64,000 bases of DNA, taken from the NCBI GenBank assembly GCA_900471525.1, contig UCEZ01000013.1, forward strand, positions 27,371 to 91,370, in the 5' to 3' direction. Of this stretch, positions 56,648 to 64,000 are shown piece by piece. Source of the stretch: Hyphomicrobiales bacterium. GTDB lineage: Bacteria > Pseudomonadota > Alphaproteobacteria > Rhizobiales > Rhizobiaceae. Both the position numbers and the translations under genes were made by a program. Positions within the stretch are counted from its first letter, which is position 1. The number at the start of each line of letters is the position of its first letter. The notes under the pieces are model-generated. The model was not told the origin of the DNA, searched no databases, and saw only the letters and a program-made list of their open reading frames with translations.

Positions 56648-57796
56648 ATGCTTCCTCAATCAGAAACCGCCTGCTTCACGATCGCCGACATCACCGGCTA
56701 CACCGGTTTTCTCGCAGGCGTCGAACTCGACCACGCCCAGGACATCATAGCCGACCTGATGGACACGGTGGTGCGGGCCTTGCGACCGCCGTTCCGGCTC
56801 GCCAAATTCGAGGGCGATGCCGCGTTTGTCTACGCGGTCACCGACAGGATCGACGGACCACTGCTTCAGGACGCCATCGAGTCCGCCTACTTCGCTTTCC
56901 GCAGGCGGTTGCGAAACATCAAGCAGTCGACATCCTGCGAGTGCCTTGCCTGCACCAACATGCAGCAGCTGGACTTCAAGTTCGTCAGCCATCACGGCGA
57001 GTTCATCCGGCAGAAGATGGCCGGCCGCGAGGAACTGGCCGGTCGCGATGTCATCCTCGTTCATCGCCTTCTCAAGAATACCGTGAACGAGCGGCTGCAT
57101 GGACACGCCTACGCGCTCTATTCCGATGCCTGTATCCGGGCGATGGACATCGATCCCGTCAAGCAGGGTCTCGTCGGGCACCAGGAGCAGATCGACATCA
57201 TCGGCGACGTGACGTGCTGGGTGCATGATCTCGAAGAGGCGTGGCAGACGGAAAACAACCGCCAGCGCTATGAAGTGACGCGCGACAAGGCGGCGATGGT
57301 CATCGAGTTCGAGATAGCGGCGGCGCGCGCGACCATCTGGAACTATTTCACATCGCCGGTTCTCAGGCCGAGATGGCGGGCGGCGGACGAGGTGCGCGAA
57401 GCCGTAGCCCATGGGCGTCGCGGGGTGGGCACCGTCAATCATTGCATGCACGGGAAGGATGCGATGATCGAGGAAGTGCTCGACTGGCGCCCGTTCGACC
57501 TGCTGACGCTGACCACGCTGGTGCCGTTGCCCGATGCCCCGAAGATCTTGATGACCTACGTGTTTTCCGAAAGCACCGGCGGCGGGACGCACATCGAAAT
57601 TCGCATCGCCAAGCCCAAGCCCAAGGATGAAGCCTTTCTCCAGAAAGTCGGGGCAGTGTTCCACGAGCACATCACACATGAAGTCGCGACCCTTCGGCAG
57701 ATGCTTGAGGAACAGGATGGGGTGACGGCGATCAAGGAACCGGCCCTGCCGGAATCGGAGCACCGGTTTTTGAGTCAACCCATTCACGAACTTTGA
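56648..57796 (+). CDS. DUF2652 cyclase-like domain fused to an SRPBCC domain
   Basis: 382 residues. The N-terminal part (FTIADITGYTGFLAGVELDH, then KFEGDAAFVY) resembles class III nucleotide cyclase domains annotated as DUF2652, with one Asp in the first metal site. A cluster CECLAC at about 98 could bind metal. The C-terminal part (from about 215, AAMVIEFEIAAARATIWNYF) is a SRPBCC/START-like ligand-binding domain. A regulatory protein that senses a hydrophobic ligand is plausible, but neither catalysis nor ligand is known. Confidence 0.8.
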   Translation: MLPQSETACFTIADITGYTGFLAGVELDHAQDIIADLMDTVVRALRPPFRLAKFEGDAAFVYAVTDRIDGPLLQDAIESAYFAFRRRLRNIKQSTSCECLACTNMQQLDFKFVSHHGEFIRQKMAGREELAGRDVILVHRLLKNTVNERLHGHAYALYSDACIRAMDIDPVKQGLVGHQEQIDIIGDVTCWVHDLEEAWQTENNRQRYEVTRDKAAMVIEFEIAAARATIWNYFTSPVLRPRWRAADEVREAVAHGRRGVGTVNHCMHGKDAMIEEVLDWRPFDLLTLTTLVPLPDAPKILMTYVFSESTGGGTHIEIRIAKPKPKDEAFLQKVGAVFHEHITHEVATLRQMLEEQDGVTAIKEPALPESEHRFLSQPIHEL

Positions 57797-57866
57797 CTTT
57801 GTATCGCGCAGCAACGGTTTTTCATGCTCCCCCGGGATGCTTTGCACGTGTTGAAATCGGCTGGAA

Positions 57867-57980
57867 AGCCCCTCACCCTAACCCTCTCCCCGCATGCGGG
57901 GAGAGGGGATGACGGAGGTTGCCGTTTGTCCCTTCTCCCCGTTTACGGGGAGAAGGTGGCCGACAGGCCGGATGAGGGGC
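57867..57980. repeat. Dispersed palindromic intergenic repeat, copy 2
   Basis: This is nearly identical to 38336-38451, including both hairpins and the CCGACAGGCCGGATGAGGGG end. It lies between the DUF2652 gene and the convergent DDAH-like gene. Confidence 0.85.
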
Positions 57981-57993
57981 TTTCAGAGGAGCC

Positions 57994-58905
57994 TCAAGCT
58001 GCCTCCCTTACCAGCGCCTGCGCCATGCAGTGGATGCCGCCGCCGGTCTTGGAGATTTCGCTCATATCGATTGCGGCGACTTCGAAGCCGCGGGCGCGAA
58101 GTTTTTCGATCAGGGTTTTCGACGATGTCGGCGCGATGACGCGGTCGCGGCCCAGCGACATGAAGTTGCAGCCGAGTGCCATCGTGTCCTGGAAGGGCAC
58201 GTCGATGATCTCGTGGCCCTTGGCCTTGAGCCAGTCGACGATGCCGGGCTCCGTGCAGGCGAGGCAGACGGCGGTGAGCTTCGGGGCAATCGGTACCACC
58301 ATCAGGTCGATATGGACGTAATATTCGTCGATGAAGGCAAGGCGGGTTTCCCAGCCCTCCTTCTTGAACCAGTCTTCGACCTGGCGGGCGCCTTCTTCCT
58401 GCGTGCGGGCGCCACCGCAGCCGATCAGCACAACGCCATCCTCGATGACGTTGAAATCGCCGCCTTCGAAGGTGCCGGCCGTGACCATGTCGTAGATCGG
58501 GATGCCGAGCTTTTCATAGGTGCGGATGGCGGCATAGTTTTCGCCGCGGCGCCACCAGTTGGCCATGGCGGTGATGATGGCGCCATAGGGCGTCATGACA
58601 CTGGAATCGCGGGAATAGACCTGCATCGGCAGTTCCGGTGTCGGTTCATGCCAGTGGATGCGCACGCCGAAATGCTCGTAGGCCGAAACCAGTTCCTTGT
58701 GCTGCGCCTGCGCCACCTGGACATTGCAGGGCGCCTCGCGGAGGTGCTTGCGCGACAGCGAACTGGTCGAGAGGTGCCTGAGATGCGCCGGCGAACCGAG
58801 CAGGACGTCGGTCAGCGGATCGGTTTCGTTCTTGAAACCCCAGCGGGTGAGCGGAGCAGTACCGCCCTTCGGGTTGCGGCGCTGAAGCGAAAAGGGCTCG
58901 TGCAT
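57994..58905 (-). CDS. Dimethylarginine dimethylaminohydrolase / amidinotransferase family protein
   Basis: 303 residues from ATG 58905 with GGAGG 6 bases upstream. The guanidino-modifying fold shows RDSSVMTPYG, EGGDFNV, catalytic His in EYYVHIDLMV and catalytic Cys293 in TGGGIHCMAQAL. Such enzymes hydrolyse guanidino compounds such as dimethylarginine. It starts one base after the stop of an M20 amidohydrolase, so the pair may degrade an arginine or guanidine conjugate. Confidence 0.88.
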   Translation of the reverse strand: MHEPFSLQRRNPKGGTAPLTRWGFKNETDPLTDVLLGSPAHLRHLSTSSLSRKHLREAPCNVQVAQAQHKELVSAYEHFGVRIHWHEPTPELPMQVYSRDSSVMTPYGAIITAMANWWRRGENYAAIRTYEKLGIPIYDMVTAGTFEGGDFNVIEDGVVLIGCGGARTQEEGARQVEDWFKKEGWETRLAFIDEYYVHIDLMVVPIAPKLTAVCLACTEPGIVDWLKAKGHEIIDVPFQDTMALGCNFMSLGRDRVIAPTSSKTLIEKLRARGFEVAAIDMSEISKTGGGIHCMAQALVREAA

Positions 58906-58906
58906 G

Positions 58907-60493
58907 TCATGCCTCCGGGGTTGAGGGTTTGGGAATCCACCAGTCGCGGCCACGGGCTGTGGTCACATATTCGGGCCAGCGGAAATCGATGGGGGGTGTG
59001 TAGTCGCAAAGGGGCGGGATCCATCTGGAGCCGCCGATACCGCCGCCGGTGCGATCGATGAATTCCCGCTTTGCCGTGGCGCGAAGATGGTCGTCCTGCA
59101 GCAGGCCGAGTCCCGAGACGGCAAGCGTCTTTGCGGCGCAGAGCACGGTCGGGCCGATGGTCGCGGCGATGCCGCCGAGCGCGTTGGCGACCCAGACGGG
59201 ATAGGTATAACCGGCAGGCGCTTTCAGCGCCGGGCGGGCGATGTAGAAGCGGGCGGTCGGCGCGTGCCAGCTCATGTCGGTATAGTCGTCCGACGTGGAG
59301 TTGAGCTGCGAAGGCGCGAGATCGCGGCGCAGGATGGCTTCGGCGTCTTGCGGTGCAATCAGCCGTTCCATTTCGTCGATGAAGGGCTCATCCGTCGCCT
59401 CAAGACCGAGATTGGTCTGGATTTCGCGGGCAACATTCTTTGCGGCCTCATCCCAGCGCGGCGGGCCGACGGTTTGGAGCGCGTCCCAGACGAGGTTGGC
59501 CATCGCGTGGTTGGCAAGGCCGGGGCGGGATTTCGACACCCAATGACGCTCGTACCGGCAGCCGGTCATGGCGGCGGCGGCTGCAGCGTTGCGGTCGAGA
59601 ACCGAGGTCACCTGTTCGGCCATGGCGATGGTCGGCACGCGGATCATGTACTGGATTTCGGCAAGGCCGGCCGGGAGATTGTCGGCGGTCGCCTGTCCGG
59701 CGGTCAGGATCGCCTCGCTGATCGACCAGCCGCCCTGATGGGTGAGCATGGAATCGCGCAGGGCTTTTGAGGCCATGTACATGGTCATCAGCGCGTCGTT
59801 GGCGCCCGGCGCCCGCACGGCGGAATGCGACTGCGGGATCGGCGCATCATCGCTGCGGCCCCAGGCTTCCGGCTGGTCGCAGACGAAGCGGTAGATCATC
59901 GAATAGGCAGCGCCGCAATGCGTGTCCCAGCGCACCGTGTTGCACATCGGCAGCATATAGAACGGATGGAAGGAGAACATGCCGTCCAGGCCGTCATAAT
60001 AACCCTTGGCAGCATGGATAGGCTTTGAGCCGCGGACCTTTTCGGCGGGCTCGCCGGTGAAGCGCAGGGTTCCCTTGATGCCGTGCCGTTCCATCGCCGC
60101 TTTGGTGGCAAGCAGGCCGCCGAGCGAGCCGATGCCGAGCGCCGAATGCGGATCGGTGTGGCCGCCGGCCTCGAAGCTGAGGCCGTCGCGGGGCTCTCTT
60201 CGAGTCGTTGCGGCTTGGCAGTTACCGGGCACCGCGTCGTATTCGGCGTACATGCCGATGACGGGGCCGGGGCCATTGCTCCATTCGGCGCAGAAGGCCG
60301 TGGGCATGCCGGCGGAGCCTTCCTCGACGGAAAAGCCCTGTTTGCGTAGCAGATCGACATACCAGGCGGCGGATTCGTATTCGCGCCATGCCGTTTCGCC
60401 GAACGAGAAGATCCGCGCCGTCCAGTCCGAGAGATCGGCCCGGATGGTGTCGACGAAGCTCAGCGCGGAGGTCTGTGCAGTGGATATCGGCAC
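58907..60493 (-). CDS. M20-family amidohydrolase (AbgB-like)
   Basis: 528 residues. Metal-binding elements are IGMYAEYDAVPGNCQ, GGHTDPHSALG and FTGEPAEKVRGSKP, with an internal dimerisation domain in the middle. It is longer than typical M20D enzymes and resembles AbgB-type amide hydrolases. It is divergent from a LysR regulator across a perfect dyad and coupled to a DDAH-like hydrolase. The substrate is probably an acylated amino acid or peptide imported by the adjacent polyamine-type ABC system. Confidence 0.85.
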   Translation of the reverse strand: MPISTAQTSALSFVDTIRADLSDWTARIFSFGETAWREYESAAWYVDLLRKQGFSVEEGSAGMPTAFCAEWSNGPGPVIGMYAEYDAVPGNCQAATTRREPRDGLSFEAGGHTDPHSALGIGSLGGLLATKAAMERHGIKGTLRFTGEPAEKVRGSKPIHAAKGYYDGLDGMFSFHPFYMLPMCNTVRWDTHCGAAYSMIYRFVCDQPEAWGRSDDAPIPQSHSAVRAPGANDALMTMYMASKALRDSMLTHQGGWSISEAILTAGQATADNLPAGLAEIQYMIRVPTIAMAEQVTSVLDRNAAAAAAMTGCRYERHWVSKSRPGLANHAMANLVWDALQTVGPPRWDEAAKNVAREIQTNLGLEATDEPFIDEMERLIAPQDAEAILRRDLAPSQLNSTSDDYTDMSWHAPTARFYIARPALKAPAGYTYPVWVANALGGIAATIGPTVLCAAKTLAVSGLGLLQDDHLRATAKREFIDRTGGGIGGSRWIPPLCDYTPPIDFRWPEYVTTARGRDWWIPKPSTPEA

Positions 60494-60555
60494 GATAGCT
60501 TCGTTTCGCTAGAGAAATCGGCGTGTTGTCGAGGCCAGTTAAACGCCGATCCGAT

Positions 60556-60571
60556 TTTCACAAAAGTGAAA
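60556..60571. promoter_or_regulatory. LysR-type operator dyad
   Basis: TTTCAC-N4-GTGAAA is a perfect dyad containing a T-N11-A core, in the 158-base gap between the amidohydrolase gene and the divergent LysR gene. Its position fits a site for activation of the amidohydrolase operon and autoregulation. Confidence 0.7.
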
Positions 60572-60651
60572 TGTTTTCCCGCCTTCGACAAATTAAGTTC
60601 GCCAATGCCCAAAATCCGGTCTAGGTTTTCGGTGCGATCAGGAGAGGGCCG

Positions 60652-61548
60652 ATGCAGAGAATTCCATCCACACAGGCTTTGCGCGCGCTGGAGAGTTTCG
60701 CCCGCCACGGCACGGTTTGGAAGGCGGCGGACGAGCTCAACCTGACGCGCAGCGCCATCAGCCACCAATTGCGCCTTCTGGAGCGGGAGCTGGGTTTCCA
60801 GATCTTCAATCGAGTGGGAACGCGCATCGAGTTGACGGAGCAGGGATTGGGGTATGCCGCCGATATAAGGCAGGCGCTGAACGCCATTGCCGGCTCCGCT
60901 TCCCGCCATGCGAGCCGCGGCGTCAGCGGCTCGATCACGGTCAGCTGCCCGCCGGGTTTCGCTTCCAACTGGCTGTGCAACTATATCTCGCACTTTCGGG
61001 ATGCTTATCCGGATGTGCGGATTTCCATCGTCACGCCGCGGCGGCTGGACGATATCAGCAATCCCGACGTCGATGTGTTCATCGCATTCGGCACGGGAAA
61101 CTGGCCGTCGATGCAGGTGGAGTTGATCGTCGAAGTGGAGTTCGCGCCGCTCTGCAGCCCGATCCTCCTGAATAAGATCGGCGGACTGAACGATCCCAGC
61201 GACATCAAGAAGATGTGCCTGCTGCACCTCACCGACTACGAGGATTGGGAGACCTGGCTGGCGCTGGCCGGCGTCGATCAGAGCTATGCCTCGACCGGGA
61301 TTATTTTCTCCGACATGAACCTGGTTTTTGCTGCGACGCTCTCTGGACAAGGCGTTGCCGTCGGCGACCGCTTCACCTGCCGGCACGCGATGAACAGTGG
61401 GCAATTGGTGCAACCGTTCGATATCAGCATCAATTCAAGCCGCTCCTATTATCTGGTGACATCGGATGCCAAGGCCGACAATCAGGCCGTGGTGGCATTC
61501 AGCTCGTGGCTGCGCTCGGAGATGCTTAAAAATGACGCAGACGCCTGA
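60652..61548 (+). CDS. LysR-family transcriptional regulator (GcvA-like)
   Basis: 298 residues. The N-terminal helix-turn-helix (STQALRALESFARHGTVWKA, then NLTRSAISHQLRLLERELG) is strong. The C-terminal effector domain starts at about 93. It is divergent from the amidohydrolase/DDAH-like pair with a perfect dyad between them, so it most likely controls that pair, and perhaps the transporter that follows it. Confidence 0.92.
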   Translation: MQRIPSTQALRALESFARHGTVWKAADELNLTRSAISHQLRLLERELGFQIFNRVGTRIELTEQGLGYAADIRQALNAIAGSASRHASRGVSGSITVSCPPGFASNWLCNYISHFRDAYPDVRISIVTPRRLDDISNPDVDVFIAFGTGNWPSMQVELIVEVEFAPLCSPILLNKIGGLNDPSDIKKMCLLHLTDYEDWETWLALAGVDQSYASTGIIFSDMNLVFAATLSGQGVAVGDRFTCRHAMNSGQLVQPFDISINSSRSYYLVTSDAKADNQAVVAFSSWLRSEMLKNDADA

Positions 61549-61665
61549 GCATTCGCCATTCGGAGGGCGATGCTTGGCAAATTTTATTTGTCCAAGCGGG
61601 GAAAAGATTTCGTTTGTTCTGTTGCTGAAACGACCCTACGATTTCCGTGTTGAAAAGGAGCGTCG

Positions 61666-62739
61666 ATGCAGAGCGGACACGAGGCGGCCGAAATCACAGC
61701 ACGCGGAATTGGCAAGGCCTATGGTGATTTCCATGCCTTGCGCGACATTTCGCTGACGATCGGCTCCGGCGAATTCCTGACACTTCTGGGACCATCGGGA
61801 TCCGGAAAAAGTACCTTCCTGATGATCCTTGCCGGTTTCGAGACACCGACTTCGGGCAGTCTGATGAAGAACGGCGCCGATATCACGGACGTTCCAGCAG
61901 AGAAGCGCGCCTTCGGTATGGTCTTCCAGGGCTACGCCCTGTTTCCGCATATGACGGTCGAGCAGAACATCGCCTTTCCGCTGCAGGTTCAGGGGCGCCC
62001 GGACAACGATATCAAGCGCAGTGTCGGAGCGATTATCGATCGTGTCGGTTTGCGCGGGCATGAGAAAAAGCGGCCGTCCGGACTTTCCGGCGGCCAGCAG
62101 CAGCGTGTTGCGCTGGCGCGGTCTCTAGTCTTCGAGCCCTCGGTCCTTTTGCTCGACGAGCCGTTTTCGGCGCTCGACAAGAACCTGCGATCCTCGATGC
62201 AGGAGGAGGTTCGGCGGCTGCATCAGGAGACGGGAACGACCTTCGTTTTCGTGACGCACGATCAGTCCGAGGCGCTGGCGCTTTCGACGCGCATCGGCAT
62301 CTTCAATCACGGGCAATTGCAACAGCTTGGCACGCCGAAGGATGTTTACGAGCGGCCGGCCAACCGTTTCGTGGCGGAGTTTCTCGGCGACGTGAACTTC
62401 CTGTCACTCTCCTCGGTGAAGGCTACGGCGGACGGTGCCGAGGGCCTCTTCGAAGGACATCCGATGCGGATTTGTGCGCCTGGCCAACCGGTGAGCGAAC
62501 ATTTCGCCATCCGCCCCGAGCATATGGTGATGTTCGAGCAGGCGCCGTCCGAGGGCAACATGCTGAAGGCCGAGATTGGCGAGATCACCTATCTCGGCGC
62601 GGAAACGCGTTTTGGCCTGAAGACATCAGGAGGCATCGACCTCGTCCTGCAAATGCCGACACGCGAGGTGAAGAGCGCTTTCCAGCCGGGCCGACAGGTC
62701 TGGGCCGGATGGCCGGCCAACCAGGGTTTCTTTTTGTAA
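61666..62739 (+). CDS. Polyamine-type ABC transporter ATP-binding protein (PotA-like)
   Basis: 357 residues. Walker A is GPSGSGKST (42-50); the signature LSGGQQQRVALARSL and Walker B LLLDEPFSALD follow; the C-terminal TOBE domain is from about 265. The PotA/FbpC subfamily energises import of polyamines, iron or related solutes. It is followed 56 bases later by a PotD-like binding protein. Permeases are expected beyond the window. Confidence 0.93.
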   Translation: MQSGHEAAEITARGIGKAYGDFHALRDISLTIGSGEFLTLLGPSGSGKSTFLMILAGFETPTSGSLMKNGADITDVPAEKRAFGMVFQGYALFPHMTVEQNIAFPLQVQGRPDNDIKRSVGAIIDRVGLRGHEKKRPSGLSGGQQQRVALARSLVFEPSVLLLDEPFSALDKNLRSSMQEEVRRLHQETGTTFVFVTHDQSEALALSTRIGIFNHGQLQQLGTPKDVYERPANRFVAEFLGDVNFLSLSSVKATADGAEGLFEGHPMRICAPGQPVSEHFAIRPEHMVMFEQAPSEGNMLKAEIGEITYLGAETRFGLKTSGGIDLVLQMPTREVKSAFQPGRQVWAGWPANQGFFL

Positions 62740-62795
62740 GTGCATAAACGAGCGACGCCGATAAAGGCGCGCCGCAAAAACCAGAGGAGAACGGC

Positions 62796-63875
62796 ATGAG
62801 CGATACATTGGCAACGGGCGGGATTTCCCGCCGGAGATTCACCCAGATGGCGGCGCTGCTTCTGTCGGCAAGCCCGATCGCGCTTGGCGCGACGCGCGGC
62901 TGGGCAGCGGAAGGCGAACTCGTCTTCGTCAACTGGGGCGGCGATGCAGGCCCTGCCTATGACAAGGCCTATGGCGCACCCTTCAAGGAAGAGGCGGGCA
63001 TCACCGTCAAACAGGACGGCTCCGGCCCGACGGAAGGTGCGGTTGCCGCGCAATTCGAAAGCGGCAAGCCCGCCTGGGATATCGTCGACATCGATCCCTT
63101 CTCCGCGCAGGCGCTCGGCAAGAAGGGCATGATGGAACCGATTGACTATGCGGTCGTCGACAAGGCGAAGATGCGCGAGGGCTTTGGCTGGGAGTTTGCC
63201 GCCTCGACCTATTTCTTCTCCTATATCATCGCCTATGACGCCTCGAAATTCGGCGACAAGGTGCCGACCGGCATGGCCGACTTTTTCGACGTCGAGAAAT
63301 TCCCCGGCAAGCGCTCGCTCTACAAGTGGGGTGCGGGCATGTGGGAAGCGGCCTTGCTCGCCGACGGTGTCGAGCCGGCAAAACTCTATCCACTCGACCT
63401 CGAGCGCGCCCACAAGAAGATCGCGGCCTTCAAGGACAATGTCGTTTCCTATTGGGGCGGCGGCGCCGAAAGCCAGTCGGTTCTTCTGAACGGCGAAGCC
63501 TCGATGGCGCTGATCTGGTCGACCCGTGCCGGGCTGATCGAGAAGGATTCCGGCGGTTCGATCAAGTTCATCTGGGACCAAGGCCTGATTTCGCCCGGCG
63601 CCATGGGCGTCATCAAGGGCAATCCGGGCGGCAAGGATGCTGCGATGAAGTTCATCGCCTCGGCGCAGGAGCCGAAGAAGCAGGTGATCATGTTCGAGAT
63701 GCTCGGACAGGGTCCGGCCAACCCGGCCGCCGACGCGCTGCTGTCGCCGGAGCAGGCCAAGCTCAACCCGGTCGATCCGGCCAATATGAGCAAGCAGATC
63801 GCGCTCGATATGGCCTGGTACGAGACGAACTATGGTCCGGCGCTGGACGAGTATACGAAGATCATTTCGGCCTAA
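62796..63875 (+). CDS. ABC transporter substrate-binding protein (PotD-like, Tat-exported)
   Basis: 359 residues. The N-terminus has the twin-arginine signal SRRRFTQMA followed by a hydrophobic stretch and GWAA cleavage region. The mature part (LVFVNWGGDAGPAYDKAYGA, KPAWDIVDIDP, KFPGKRSLYKWGAGMWEAAL) fits the spermidine/putrescine-binding fold family. The order after the ATPase suggests one operon. Given the neighbouring hydrolases it may carry a guanidino or acyl amino-acid compound, but polyamines remain possible. Confidence 0.9.
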   Translation: MSDTLATGGISRRRFTQMAALLLSASPIALGATRGWAAEGELVFVNWGGDAGPAYDKAYGAPFKEEAGITVKQDGSGPTEGAVAAQFESGKPAWDIVDIDPFSAQALGKKGMMEPIDYAVVDKAKMREGFGWEFAASTYFFSYIIAYDASKFGDKVPTGMADFFDVEKFPGKRSLYKWGAGMWEAALLADGVEPAKLYPLDLERAHKKIAAFKDNVVSYWGGGAESQSVLLNGEASMALIWSTRAGLIEKDSGGSIKFIWDQGLISPGAMGVIKGNPGGKDAAMKFIASAQEPKKQVIMFEMLGQGPANPAADALLSPEQAKLNPVDPANMSKQIALDMAWYETNYGPALDEYTKIISA

Positions 63876-63898
63876 GCCGTCTCGCTCAATGGAGATGG

Positions 63899-64000
63899 CA
63901 GGGATCCTCGGGTCAAGCCCGAGGATGACCTGTGGTTGGTGTCGGCTCGAAGGCCGAACTGACACCCCGGGCGAACCTTACCCTCCGTCATCCTCGGGCT
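63899..64000. repeat. Dispersed intergenic palindrome at the right edge
   Basis: ATCCTCGGG/CCCGAGGAT (63904-63912 with 63918-63926) is a 9-base-pair stem-loop, and ATCCTCGGGCT recurs at 63990-64000, the start of another copy cut by the window end. It is probably a multicopy element and may also terminate the binding-protein transcript. Confidence 0.6.

Noticed and set aside
62589..63965. 458-codon minus-strand frame across the PotD-like gene and its upstream gap
   Set aside because: The plus strand has a Tat signal and a binding-protein fold; the antisense frame also crosses two transcription units.

Overview
The window looks like chromosome or chromid sequence of a Rhizobiaceae-type alphaproteobacterium (Rhizobium/Agrobacterium/Ensifer-like). 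It is GC-rich and carries small rhizobial families (DUF6074, DUF6481, DUF2934), a GGAAC-N18-TT general-stress promoter, dispersed palindromic intergenic repeats of the rhizobial kind, and a RuBisCO-like-protein D-apiose pathway. The species cannot be fixed from sequence alone. No rRNA, tRNA, CRISPR array, insertion sequence or integrase was recognised.

Layout. 1-3104: three genes matching E. coli ynbD, ynbC and ynbA (phosphatase, hydrolase-methyltransferase, CDP-alcohol phosphotransferase), probably a lipid-head-group system. 3392-3682: a DUF6074 gene. 3838-14908: the most unusual region. Three secreted RTX proteins each contain a HasA-type hemophore domain, and one TonB-dependent heme receptor lies between the second and third. 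A roughly 500-base structured leader with a small upstream ORF and a ribosome-site-masking hairpin precedes the first. 15026-18316: aspartate 4-decarboxylase and aspartate:alanine exchanger. 18599-20614: DeoR regulator plus two tetrose-phosphate isomerases (EryH/EryI type). 20875-24572: pncB, a chemoreceptor and a small conserved protein. 24701-30032: a TetR regulator, then an operon-like run of N-formylglutamate-amidohydrolase-family protein, QEGLA/DUF1704 metalloprotease, ATP-grasp ligase and a spermidine-synthase-like protein. 30047-36312: small proteins, glgA, a large MscS channel and cspA. 36745-40231: an MhqO/MhqD-like pair and gamma-glutamyltransferase.

41165-53344 is a nearly complete D-apiose catabolic locus, all on the minus strand. 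It holds oiaX (RuBisCO-like), oiaK, apnO, a sugar ABC transporter with a DUF2291 lipoprotein, apsD and apnL, with a divergent GntR/FCD regulator. Its end product, L-erythrulose 1-phosphate, is the substrate expected for the EryH/EryI isomerases 22-33 kb away, so the two loci probably form one pathway to erythrose 4-phosphate. 53392-57796: cupin, two flavin 2-hydroxyacid oxidoreductases and a cyclase-like/SRPBCC fusion. 57994-63875: an M20 amidohydrolase and a DDAH-like hydrolase divergent from a LysR regulator across a perfect dyad, then the start of a polyamine-type ABC transporter whose permeases probably lie beyond the right edge.

The two strongest candidates for undescribed biology are the hemophore-RTX-cadherin fusions with their receptor, and the amidohydrolase/DUF1704/ATP-grasp cassette, which resembles a ligase/carboxypeptidase modification cycle.
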